In this document: piece by piece, positions 17,657 through 25,320 of the stretch
How positions within the stretch are numbered: position 1 is the stretch's first letter
How the letters are laid out: the number at the start of each line of letters is the position of its first letter
Position numbers and translations under genes: made by a program
Origin: Gammaproteobacteria bacterium
GTDB lineage: Bacteria; Pseudomonadota; Gammaproteobacteria; Pseudomonadales; Azotimanducaceae
Assembly: GCA_003247835.1 (NCBI GenBank)
Contig: QJYB01000015.1
Location: 1 to 37,672, forward strand
Reading direction: 5' to 3'
Length of the DNA: 37,672 bases
The notes under the pieces: model-generated
The model's input: only the letters and a program-made list of their open reading frames with translations
Told to the model about the DNA's origin: nothing
Databases searched by the model: none

Positions 17657-18514
17657 TTAAAAAAGTCCGAGCTGATCCGGTCCGGCGTCGCCGTCCACGA
17701 ATGGCGATCCGACGCTGACGGTGACCCGATAACCGGCATGCTGGCGAACGTTGAACGCACCGCTCGTAAGCACGAGGTACTGGCCTTTCATGCCGAGCAG
17801 ATTACCGTGCAGACCGGCCGTCGTGAGCTTCAGCGTCGCTGCTGGCGGCTCGTTGCGTTCGAGCGGGTAGCACATGCGAACCACGCGCCCCCTATCCGAC
17901 CAGCGCACGCCTTCCGGCAGGGGAAGCACTGAGGCCCGCAGCTTGTCGCACTCCGCCTGGAGATCGAGTTCAGGCACGTCCGCGCGGAGCATCTTCCGCC
18001 AGTCGGTGCGATCCGGCAACCGCTGCGCAATTGTCACCTCGGCCAGCCCCGCCGCCCGCCGGCTTTCCGCCTCAAGCACCACGAGACCTTGAATTGCACC
18101 CTGATCCAGCCAGCGGCCCACCTCCCGCCCCGCGCGCGTGATGCCGACCTTGATCCCGCTGGAATTGGCGAGATACACACGGTGCGGTTGCATGCAGAAC
18201 GCTTCACCCCACTGGGGCTCCCGGCAGGTACCCTGATCGTAGTGGCACCGGTGAGGACTCACCACGCACAGATCGCAGCGCGCGAGCGTGCGGAAACAGT
18301 CGTAGCAGTAGCCGCCGCCGAAGCTCTTCCTGCTCTCGGCACCACAGTACCGGCACACCACCACACCATCGAACGTCACGGTGACGCCGGCGCCGATCAG
18401 CTCGTTCAATGGCAGCGTTTCGGCCCCGTCGAAAACGAGCGTATAGCGGGCCGGCGTTGAACCGTCGATGGGATCGATCCGGAGATCGTCCAGAACACCA
18501 CAGCGCGTGGTCAT
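17657..18514 (-). CDS. DUF2797 protein with cysteine clusters and a GIY-YIG-like segment
   Basis: 285 residues. Residues 54-107 hold nine cysteines (CRYC, CYDC, CDLC, then C90, C97, C107), which could bind two or more zinc ions. Right after them HRVYLANSSGIKVGITR (about 111-127) resembles the VY...KVGiT core of GIY-YIG-type domains, with a conserved-looking ARG R... and Glu later. The family is DUF2797, function unknown. ATG at 18514 overlaps the rhomboid stop (ATGA), so the two are coupled, and pepN follows. Nuclease activity is only a suggestion from the short motif. Confidence 0.82.
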   Translation of the reverse strand: MTTRCGVLDDLRIDPIDGSTPARYTLVFDGAETLPLNELIGAGVTVTFDGVVVCRYCGAESRKSFGGGYCYDCFRTLARCDLCVVSPHRCHYDQGTCREPQWGEAFCMQPHRVYLANSSGIKVGITRAGREVGRWLDQGAIQGLVVLEAESRRAAGLAEVTIAQRLPDRTDWRKMLRADVPELDLQAECDKLRASVLPLPEGVRWSDRGRVVRMCYPLERNEPPAATLKLTTAGLHGNLLGMKGQYLVLTSGAFNVRQHAGYRVTVSVGSPFVDGDAGPDQLGLF

Positions 18515-19398
18515 CGGGTACGGCCCGGCAGCGGTATCAGAGCCCCGAGCAGCCCGCCTGTGACGAATCCGAACCAGTGCGCTTCGTTGGCGACGTAGAG
18601 CCCGAAAGGTTCGGTAATGCCGGTGCTGAAGATCACCAGAAACAGCACCAGGCTGAAGGCGAATCCCGGGTGCACCTGCCAGACCGCCGCTTCCGGCCAG
18701 CGACGGCCACTGACCAGCACGTAACCGAGCAGCCCGTATCCGACACCGGACAACCCGCCAAAAACCGGATTGCCCGCGAGCAGGTACTGGCCCAGATTGC
18801 TGACCACCGCCGTGATGAGCACCACCACCGCAAAGCGCAGCGATCCGCGTCCGAACTCGATCCGCCTACCGAGGTCGAACGTAACGGCCACGTTGAACAG
18901 CAGGTGCACGGCGGAAAAGTGCAGAAAGATGGGCGTGATCCAGCGCCAGAGCGAACCATTGAGCAGTGCGTCCGGGCCCGAGGCGCCCGCCGTGAGGTCG
19001 ACGATGGTGAGCCACCCCGCCACGGCGTTGAGCCGACCATCACCGAGCGAGACGCTGAACGGGAAAACGGCTACGGATATCGCGAGCAGAGCGATGAGCA
19101 CCGGGAAACGCCGGACCAGGTTGTACAGCCGGGAAACCCACCCCGGTCGCCCGGAAAGCTCCCCGGTTCCCGCGCCGGCCGCTGCCGGGCCCGGTGTCAG
19201 CACGAGTCTGCCTTCCTGCCAGGCCCGGTAAGCCGCGCGTACGGGTTCCGCCGCGCCGGCTTCGGCCACCTCCACCACCTGGCGGCCGCTCTCTTCGAAG
19301 ATCCGGTGACGGACCCGCTGCTGCCGGAGATACCGGGAAAAGAGTGACAGATCCTCGTCGATGGAAGTTTCGATGGCGCGCACGGCAGATGCCTGCAT
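18511..19398 (-). CDS. Rhomboid family intramembrane serine protease (GlpG-like)
   Basis: 295 residues from the ATG at 19398. An N-terminal cytoplasmic domain of about 60 residues resembles that of GlpG, followed by a linker and six membrane helices. The catalytic parts are intact: HFSAVHLLFN (H165, N169), GGLSGVGYG with nucleophile S217, and NEAHWFGF with H274. Such enzymes cut transmembrane substrates within the inner membrane. A GTG at 19440 in frame would add 14 residues (NNGQFYYQIPTTF), but that stretch is AT-rich and looks like promoter DNA; neither start has a strong Shine-Dalgarno site. First gene of the unit with DUF2797 and pepN. Confidence 0.92.
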   Translation of the reverse strand: MQASAVRAIETSIDEDLSLFSRYLRQQRVRHRIFEESGRQVVEVAEAGAAEPVRAAYRAWQEGRLVLTPGPAAAGAGTGELSGRPGWVSRLYNLVRRFPVLIALLAISVAVFPFSVSLGDGRLNAVAGWLTIVDLTAGASGPDALLNGSLWRWITPIFLHFSAVHLLFNVAVTFDLGRRIEFGRGSLRFAVVVLITAVVSNLGQYLLAGNPVFGGLSGVGYGLLGYVLVSGRRWPEAAVWQVHPGFAFSLVLFLVIFSTGITEPFGLYVANEAHWFGFVTGGLLGALIPLPGRTR

Positions 19399-19481
19399 GA
19401 ACGTGGTGGGGATCTGATAGTAGAATTGACCATTATTCACATCCCGACTGCGACTTGAAGGTTGGATCGGAGTACCTCGCC

Positions 19482-20483
19482 ATGCATGCAGCAGACGAAG
19501 AAGTCATCAGGGGCGTCAAAGCCTGGCTCGACGGGGGCAGCCGCTGCTGGCTGGCCACGGTGATCGGCACCTGGGGCAGCTCCCCAAGACCGGTGGGCTC
19601 GCTGCTCGCCTGCAATCCCGGAGGACACATCGTCGGCTCCCTTTCAGGCGGCTGTGTCGAGGATGACCTGCTCGAGAAGCTGACCCGCGGCGAGCTGGCG
19701 AGCACCGGCGCCCAGTTCTTCACCTACGGCGTGACCGATGAGGAATCGGAAAAATTCGGTCTGCCCTGTGGCGGCAGCCTGCGCATCGTGATCGAGCCAC
19801 TGGCGAGCGACGCGGAAACCCGGGCGCACATCGATCACCTCTGCAGTGCTCTGGCGGAACGGCGTCACGTGCGCCGAACCGTGGATCTGAAAAAACAGCT
19901 GAAGGTGACCGTGGACGTGGACGGCTACGCACCGCTCGAGTGGGACGAGGCCAACCAGCGGCTCAGCCATACCTACGGACCGCGCCAGCATCTGTTCATC
20001 ATCGGTGCCGGGATGGTGTCACAGTATCTGGCCACCATGGCGCTGCAGCTCGACTATGCGATCACGGTCTGCGATCCGCGTCAGCAGATGCTCGACGACT
20101 TTCCGGTAGCGGAAGTCAACCGCGTCTGTGACATGCCCGACGACGCAATCCGCCGGCTCGCCGGCGATGCCGGTTCCGCCATCGTCGCCCTCACCCACGA
20201 TCCGAGAATTGACGACATGGGTTTGATGGAGGCGCTGAAAACGGATGCGTTCTACATCGGCGCGCTCGGATCGTCACGAACATCGGCCAGCCGGCGGGAG
20301 CGGTTGAAGGCCCTGGATCTCACCGACCGGGAGCTCGCCAGGCTCCATGCCCCCGTTGGCCTCCCTATCGGCAGCAAAACACCACCGGAGATCGCCGTGG
20401 CCATTCTCGCGGAGATCACTGCAGTGAAGGCCAACGCCACCCGTGCGACGCACACCCGGCTAGAAGCGCTGAGTGCAGGCTGA
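19482..20483 (+). CDS. XdhC/CoxI family molybdenum-enzyme maturation factor
   Basis: 333 residues. Family N-terminal motif ATVIGTWGSSPRPVGSLL, then GGCVEDDLLE and LPCGGSLRIVIEPL, with a C-terminal Rossmann domain starting LFIIGAGMVSQYLA (about 171 on) and ending GLPIGSKTPPEIAVAILAEI. XdhC proteins carry molybdenum cofactor to xanthine dehydrogenase-type enzymes and help its sulfuration. No molybdenum hydroxylase is encoded in this window. ATG 19482 is preceded by CGGAG with 9 bases spacing; TTG 19455 is an alternative. It overlaps the next gene by 11 bases. Confidence 0.93.
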   Translation: MHAADEEVIRGVKAWLDGGSRCWLATVIGTWGSSPRPVGSLLACNPGGHIVGSLSGGCVEDDLLEKLTRGELASTGAQFFTYGVTDEESEKFGLPCGGSLRIVIEPLASDAETRAHIDHLCSALAERRHVRRTVDLKKQLKVTVDVDGYAPLEWDEANQRLSHTYGPRQHLFIIGAGMVSQYLATMALQLDYAITVCDPRQQMLDDFPVAEVNRVCDMPDDAIRRLAGDAGSAIVALTHDPRIDDMGLMEALKTDAFYIGALGSSRTSASRRERLKALDLTDRELARLHAPVGLPIGSKTPPEIAVAILAEITAVKANATRATHTRLEALSAG

Positions 20484-21057
20484 TCCGGGTGCGCCCCGGG
20501 GTGGCGCCCTCATTCTCGCCGCCGGTTTTTCGCGAAGGTTCGGAACTGACAAGCGCCGCCACCAGCTGCCGGGGGGCGACACGCTGCTGATCGCAACGGT
20601 ACGCCGCTACGCCGACGTGTTTGCCGACATCGCCGTGGTGCTGCGCGAAGGCGACGACGATCTGGCGGCCGAGCTCATCGAAGTCTGTCCTGCTGCCCGG
20701 ATCGTCACCGCCCGCGATGCCGCGCTGGGGATGGGCCATTCCCTGGCAGCCGGCATCCGCGCGCTGAGAAGTGACTGGGAATGGGCCGCCGTCGCGCTCG
20801 GTGATATGCCCTGGATCCGGGTCGACACTCTGAAGACTCTCCGGCAGGCATTTGCGGCGAGGGCGTTCACCGGCATCCTGCAACCGCGTATGGGGAAGCG
20901 GCCCGGTCACCCGGTGCTGTTCGGATCAGACTGCTTTGCCGAGCTTGCCGGGCTTACAGGGGACAGCGGAGCGCGGTCAGTGCTGGCTCGGCAGACGGTT
21001 CAGCACGTCGACGTGGATGATCCCGGCATCTTCGAGGATCTGGACCGGCCGGTGTAA
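20473..21057 (+). CDS. MocA-like molybdenum cofactor nucleotidyltransferase
   Basis: 194 residues. N-terminal LILAAGFSRRFGTDKRRHQL is the NTP-transferase signature of the MobA/MocA superfamily; VALGDMPWI holds the metal-binding Asp and RPGHPVLFG the substrate loop. MocA attaches CMP to molybdopterin to make the dinucleotide cofactor used by xanthine dehydrogenase-type enzymes, which fits its coupling to xdhC. A MobA (GMP) or CofC-like role is less likely. GTG 20473 overlaps the xdhC stop. It ends 2 bases before the convergent nadK stop. Confidence 0.88.
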   Translation: MQADPGAPRGGALILAAGFSRRFGTDKRRHQLPGGDTLLIATVRRYADVFADIAVVLREGDDDLAAELIEVCPAARIVTARDAALGMGHSLAAGIRALRSDWEWAAVALGDMPWIRVDTLKTLRQAFAARAFTGILQPRMGKRPGHPVLFGSDCFAELAGLTGDSGARSVLARQTVQHVDVDDPGIFEDLDRPV

Positions 21058-21059
21058 CG

Positions 21060-21974
21060 TCAATCCGGTGCCACCGAGCCACCGAGCCGCGATGCCCAGT
21101 CCAGCTTGCTGCGGCAGGACCCGTAAAAACTGTGGTCGAGCGGATAGAGCAGCTTGAGCGGTGTGCCGTACTTCGAAACCAGCACCTCGTCACCCGGCGT
21201 AAGCAGGAAGTCCACCTGGGAGTCGCAGCTCGCCCTCGGCTCCGGCTCGCTGGAGCCGACCACCACCCTGATCTCCGACTGTCCACGGATCACCAGCGGT
21301 CGCGATGTGAGCGTGTGCGGGAACATGGGAACCACCACGATGGCATCGAGGCTGGGGTGCATGATGGGACCGCCGGCCGACAGGGCATAGGCCGTCGAGC
21401 CGGTCGGCGAGGCGATGATCAGGCCGTCCGAGCGCTGGTCATAGACGAACTCTTCGTCCACCCAGAGAGAGAACTCCATCATCCTGGACATGCCGCCCAG
21501 ATGAACGACGACGTCGTTGAGCGCCGGGGAGCTTGCGACGACCTCGCCGGCGCGGCGGACCCGGGCGTGGAGCAGAAAGTGATCCTCCGCCCGGTACCTA
21601 CCGTCCAAGACCTCGCCCAGCGATACCTCGATCTGCTCCGGCGAAATGTCGGCCAGAAAGCCGAGGCCACCCCGGTTCACCCCGACTACCGGCACACCGC
21701 AGTGGGCCAGGTCGCGACCCACACCGAGCAGGCTGCCGTCCCCGCCGACGACCACGATGAGGTCCGCCCGCTCGCCGAGCGCCAGTCTCGGCGCGCGATC
21801 GTAGCGATGCCTGTCCCGGCGTCCGGCATTGCCGATCATGGCCGCTGTGTCGTCCTCGAGGACGACGGCAACCCTGCTCGCAAGCAGCACTTTCAGTACC
21901 GATTCCAGCGAATCTCGGATTGCCGGCGTGCCACGGCGGCCGATCAGACCGACGGTGTTGAATGAACTGGTCAT
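21060..21974 (-). CDS. nadK: NAD kinase
   Basis: 304 residues, typical length. GGDGS at 77-81 is the phosphate-binding signature; VNRGGLGFLADI, LNDVVVHLGG, DGLIIASPTGSTAYALSAGGP and the final PHTLTSRPLVI match NadK throughout. It phosphorylates NAD to NADP in the cytoplasm and is normally essential. ATG at 21974 is preceded by GGGTGAG. The short gap to the divergent cysE (21975-22089) must contain both promoters. Confidence 0.97.
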   Translation of the reverse strand: MTSSFNTVGLIGRRGTPAIRDSLESVLKVLLASRVAVVLEDDTAAMIGNAGRRDRHRYDRAPRLALGERADLIVVVGGDGSLLGVGRDLAHCGVPVVGVNRGGLGFLADISPEQIEVSLGEVLDGRYRAEDHFLLHARVRRAGEVVASSPALNDVVVHLGGMSRMMEFSLWVDEEFVYDQRSDGLIIASPTGSTAYALSAGGPIMHPSLDAIVVVPMFPHTLTSRPLVIRGQSEIRVVVGSSEPEPRASCDSQVDFLLTPGDEVLVSKYGTPLKLLYPLDHSFYGSCRSKLDWASRLGGSVAPD

Positions 21975-22089
21975 CTCACCCAGGTGTCCTAGAGAAGTGG
22001 TAAGGTGCGCCCTGCTGCAACCCTACCCTGCGGTGATATTGTGAACAATCCCGCAGCGAGCGGGCACGGGCGACACCAGCGGAGGAGAC

Positions 22090-22947
22090 ATGAGCAGCGT
22101 TCTGACCAGGAACATCAGCGAGCGCTACCAGCAGGCCCTGAGAGAGGCGTCGAAGAATGCCAATCTCACCGACGCGGACGACCTCTGGCACCTGATGCGC
22201 TCCGAGGCGGACGCCAAGGCATCCGAGGAACCCATCCTCGGCAGCTACTTTCACGCAACCATCCTCAACCATCCCAACTTCGGATCCGCTCTGAGCTTCC
22301 GACTGGCCTCAAAGCTCGACAATCCCATGCTGCCCACCATGCTGATCCGTGACGTGATCCAGGAGGCCATGGCCGACGACCCGGACATCCTCCGTGCGGC
22401 GGAAATCGACATGCTGGCCGTGTTCTCCCGGGATCCGGCCTGCGAGGATCTGACCACGCCGTTTCTTTTCTACAAGGGGTTCCATGCGTTGCAGGCGCAC
22501 CGGATCGCCAACTGGCTCTGGCAGAAAGGACGCCGCACCCTGGCTCAGTTCTTTCAGGGCCAGATCAGCGTCACCCTGGGGGTGGACGTCCACCCGGCTG
22601 CAAGGGTCGGTTCCGGTATCATGCTCGATCACGCGACCGGAATCGTGGTCGGCGAGACGGCAGTGATCGAAGACGATGTCTCCATTCTCCATTCCGTCAC
22701 GCTGGGCGGCACCGGCAAGACGAGCGGCGACCGGCACCCCAAGATCAGACGGGGAGTCCTGCTGGCAGCCGGATGCAAAGTCATCGGCAACATCGAGGTG
22801 GGCGAAGGTGCCAAGGTCGGTGCCGGGAGCGTAGTGCTCGACAACGTGCCACCTCACGTAACCGTTGCCGGCGTGCCGGCACGGATTGTCGGCAAGACCG
22901 CAGAAGCCTATCCGTCTCATCATATGAACCAGAACTGGGAGGTGTGA
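22090..22947 (+). CDS. cysE: Serine O-acetyltransferase
   Basis: 285 residues. An N-terminal helical domain (about 15-140) is followed by left-handed beta-helix hexapeptide repeats (VDVHPAARVGSGIMLDHATG, VVGETAVIEDDVSI, GDRHPKIRRGVLL). The catalytic His/Asp pair lies in MLDHATG and the preceding helical part, as in CysE. It makes O-acetylserine from serine and acetyl-CoA, the first committed step to cysteine. The usual C-terminal isoleucine that enters the active site of cysteine synthase is absent: the chain ends NWEV. GGAGGAG lies just before ATG. Its TGA overlaps the next ATG. Confidence 0.96.
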   Translation: MSSVLTRNISERYQQALREASKNANLTDADDLWHLMRSEADAKASEEPILGSYFHATILNHPNFGSALSFRLASKLDNPMLPTMLIRDVIQEAMADDPDILRAAEIDMLAVFSRDPACEDLTTPFLFYKGFHALQAHRIANWLWQKGRRTLAQFFQGQISVTLGVDVHPAARVGSGIMLDHATGIVVGETAVIEDDVSILHSVTLGGTGKTSGDRHPKIRRGVLLAAGCKVIGNIEVGEGAKVGAGSVVLDNVPPHVTVAGVPARIVGKTAEAYPSHHMNQNWEV

Positions 22948-23150
22948 TGGCGGAGCCCAGGTGCCCCGATTGCGGTGTGACCGGGATTGCCCATCTGGTC
23001 TCGAAGGAAAGCGTGGAGCGCTCCAGGTCCAGGCAGCCCTGGTTTCTGGTCGTGCACTGCGATGCGTGCGGATACGTGTACGGCGTGCTGGCAAAACATA
23101 CCTTCAGCCAGGCGGTTACCCCGAAGCTGACGCTGCCTGATCTCAGCTGA
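22947..23150 (+). CDS. Small zinc-ribbon protein coupled to cysE
   Basis: 67 residues from ATG 22947, which overlaps the cysE stop (TGATG). CPDCG (C6, C9) and CDACG (C38, C41) form a four-cysteine zinc ribbon with about 28 residues between the knuckles, followed by a short basic tail. I do not recognise a named family. Coupling to cysE suggests a link with sulfur or cysteine metabolism, perhaps as a redox or metal sensor, but this is inference. The stop overlaps the convergent membrane gene by 8 bases. Confidence 0.8.
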   Translation: MAEPRCPDCGVTGIAHLVSKESVERSRSRQPWFLVVHCDACGYVYGVLAKHTFSQAVTPKLTLPDLS

Positions 23151-23598
23151 GGTGGCCGGTCCAGCGACCGGCCATGACGATTCCGATCCACAGCAGCAGC
23201 GACGACGCGGCAGCGAGCCGGCCGCTGAGCGGTCCCCTGAAACGGTCGAGTATCCGGTAGACGATCAGGTTCGCACCAACCAGCACGAGCAGCGCCAGCT
23301 TGACGAGAAACGCGGGGTTGACGGCATAGGCGGACGGCCGAGAAACGAACATGCCGAGACCGGTGATCAGCGCGATCACGAAGGCCATCCAGACCCATGG
23401 CAGCATGCCTGCGGTCATTGCCGGCCGTTCATAGGCGAGGCCCGCCACCCCCAGCAGCCGCAGATCGACCATGAGCAGAAAGCCGAGCATCAGCACGAGG
23501 GAGGCCACGTGCACGGATTCGAGCAGTGGAAAGATCCAGGTCGAGCCGATCTGGAAGGCGAGGTCCGACGCTTCGATGGTCTGCCACAGGCCGTCCAT
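23143..23598 (-). CDS. Small four-helix membrane protein, DUF6644-like (second of a pair)
   Basis: 151 residues from the ATG at 23598, which overlaps the stop of the upstream homologue (TGATG). Four hydrophobic helices; conserved points are LLESVHVASL in helix 1, MVDLRLLGVAG, a LPW motif, TGLGMFVSRPSAYAVNPAF, and a final WIGIVMAGRW. The pattern matches what I recall of DUF6644, a family without known function. The sequence is clearly homologous to the gene before it. A conserved His in helix 1 could bind a haem or metal, as in CopD or cytochrome b561-like proteins, but this is speculation. Confidence 0.78.
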   Translation of the reverse strand: MDGLWQTIEASDLAFQIGSTWIFPLLESVHVASLVLMLGFLLMVDLRLLGVAGLAYERPAMTAGMLPWVWMAFVIALITGLGMFVSRPSAYAVNPAFLVKLALLVLVGANLIVYRILDRFRGPLSGRLAAASSLLLWIGIVMAGRWTGHLS

Positions 23599-24104
23599 CA
23601 CCCCTCCCAGAACAGATAGTCGACGTACGCGATCCAGCGCGCCGAGAAAACGACGCCGAACCAGCTGAGTACGGTGAGCAGCGCGACGGTGCGTTGTGCG
23701 GTGGTGAACAGCGGCGCGCTCTGCCGTGCGCGTCTGGCAAGCAGCCACGTCAGCAGCAGAGCTCCCGCAAGAAAGCCGAACTTGATACCCACCAGCGGAT
23801 TGCCCAGGTACCGGTAAGGTCTGGCGATGATGAACACCGTACCGGTCAGCAGCAGCACGACGAGCGCCCAGCATCCCCACGGGGTGAGCCGGTCGAGCAT
23901 CTCCGGATAGAGCTGCCGGTGCGCAGCGATGCCCATGACCTTGAACTGCGGCACGACGAATGCACAGATCACCACGACGATGGACAGAATGTGCAGGCTC
24001 TGCAGCAGGGGCGGCAGCCCCGGCACGTTGCCGAGCGCGTGGACAGCAGCGTCCCGCAGCGGACTGTCGGCGATGATCCCGGCCAGGGTGCCGAGCACGG
24101 ACAC
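23598..24104 (-). CDS. Small four-helix membrane protein, DUF6644-like (first of a pair)
   Basis: 168 residues. Helix 1 LLQSLHILSIVVVICAFVV, then QFKVMGIAA, LTPWGCWAL, LTGTVFIIARPYRYLGNPL with a following Lys, and final WFGVVFSARWIAYV correspond position by position to the second protein. The gene begins 4 bases after the stop of the DsbA-like gene and overlaps the next gene, so all three are one unit. Likely an inner-membrane protein working as a heterodimer with its partner. Function unknown. Confidence 0.78.
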   Translation of the reverse strand: MSVLGTLAGIIADSPLRDAAVHALGNVPGLPPLLQSLHILSIVVVICAFVVPQFKVMGIAAHRQLYPEMLDRLTPWGCWALVVLLLTGTVFIIARPYRYLGNPLVGIKFGFLAGALLLTWLLARRARQSAPLFTTAQRTVALLTVLSWFGVVFSARWIAYVDYLFWEG

Positions 24105-24108
24105 CGGG

Positions 24109-24747
24109 TCAGGCCGGGTTGGCGAGTCGCTCCCGGGCGCGCTCGATGACCTGAGCGATCACTTCCGGTTCCTGGGCCCCCGGCAGCGCGAAGACACCGG
24201 CGAAGAGAAAACACGGTACCGCAGAGATGCCGATATTGGCCGCCCGCTCGATTTCCGCCCGTACCTCGTCGGAGCCGTCCTCGGATGCGAGATAGCGCGC
24301 CGTCTCCTCCCGGTCCAGACCATGATCCGCGGCTACGTCCACGAGCACCTCATCGTCACCCACATCACGACCTGCTTCGAAGTAGGCCCGGAACAGGCCG
24401 TCCGCCAGCTCGTGCTGAACACCGGCGGCACGGGCGCGATGCAGCAGACGATGGCCCTTGAAGGTGTTCGGCAGCCGCCTGATGCGCTCGTAGTGCATGT
24501 CGATGCCCACCCGGGCTGCTTCCGCCTCGATGCCGGTCCTCGAGGGTGCCCGATCAGAGCTGCCGTACCGAAGACGCAGGAACTCCTCACGAGCCATTCC
24601 CGTCTCTGGCAGACCGGGGTACAGCTGATAGGCGCGCCAGATGACGTTCACCCCGTCTCCGCCGTCTCCCGCCAGGGCCAGGTCGAGCCGACGCTTACCG
24701 ATGAAGCACCAGGGACAGATCAGGTCGGAGTAGATTTCGAGATTCAT
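24109..24747 (-). CDS. DsbA family (FrnE-like) thiol oxidoreductase
   Basis: 212 residues. The opening LEIYSDLICPWCFIGKRRL has the CPWC active site (C11-C14) of FrnE/2-hydroxychromene-2-carboxylate isomerase-type DsbA proteins; NTFKGHRLLHRA and GISAVPCFLFAGVFALPGAQ (cis-Pro region) complete the family signature. No signal peptide, so it acts in the cytoplasm, unlike DsbA itself. Substrates of FrnE proteins are poorly known; links to oxidative stress have been reported. ATG at 24747 is preceded by a G-rich site. Followed at once by two small membrane protein genes. Confidence 0.92.
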   Translation of the reverse strand: MNLEIYSDLICPWCFIGKRRLDLALAGDGGDGVNVIWRAYQLYPGLPETGMAREEFLRLRYGSSDRAPSRTGIEAEAARVGIDMHYERIRRLPNTFKGHRLLHRARAAGVQHELADGLFRAYFEAGRDVGDDEVLVDVAADHGLDREETARYLASEDGSDEVRAEIERAANIGISAVPCFLFAGVFALPGAQEPEVIAQVIERARERLANPA

Positions 24748-24822
24748 CGTTTCCCCCGGGGTTACCCTCCCTATCGGCGGGTGTGAACCACCCAGCGCGC
24801 GAATGTGTATCATCTTCGGACC

Positions 24823-25290
24823 ATGTCTGATCCAGTTCAACCACCTGCGGCCGGCAGGACGGGTAACTTCGCGCTCTACAGCACCCAGGGCATCGTCATG
24901 GGCACCATCCTCGGCTCCCTGGCGGCCGGCGTGGTGATGCTGTATCTCAACTACCATGCGCTGGGACGTGCGGGGCTGGCCAGGACCATCGGGCTCTGGG
25001 GGATCGCCCTGTTCCTCACGGTGATAGGCATCGCCTCGCTCGTTCCCAACACCGCGCCGCTGGCGCTGCTGTTCATGGGCATTCAGGCCGTGATCGCCTA
25101 TTTCCTCACTGAAAAGCTGCAGGGCCCCGCCATCCGCTATCACCGCGAGCACGGTGGTCTCATGCATTCCAACCTGCGAGCCGCCATGATCGGATTTCTC
25201 ACCGGGCTGGCACTGTTCTTCCTGCTGGTGGTCGGCGCGAGTCTGTTCATGGCCGCAACTGGCAACCTGCCACAACCGCCCGCCAGCTGA
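24823..25290 (+). CDS. Four-helix membrane protein of unknown function
   Basis: 155 residues from ATG 24823 (GTG 24805 is the alternative). After a short polar start come four hydrophobic segments at about 20-43, 53-73, 78-95 and 122-148, with the loop LTEKLQGPAIRYHREHGG between the last two. I do not recognise a family. It stands alone: divergent from the DsbA-like gene, and its stop faces the coiled-coil gene with 30 bases between, where a GCGGCCGC palindrome lies but no T-run. Confidence 0.7.
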   Translation: MSDPVQPPAAGRTGNFALYSTQGIVMGTILGSLAAGVVMLYLNYHALGRAGLARTIGLWGIALFLTVIGIASLVPNTAPLALLFMGIQAVIAYFLTEKLQGPAIRYHREHGGLMHSNLRAAMIGFLTGLALFFLLVVGASLFMAATGNLPQPPAS

Positions 25291-25320
25291 CGCGCGGCCG
25301 CGACGGCGCCGTGACGGGGT

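Noticed and set aside
24805..24813. TATCAT as a -10 element for the four-helix membrane protein
   Set aside because: It would place the transcription start only about three bases before the ATG, and no -35 is seen.
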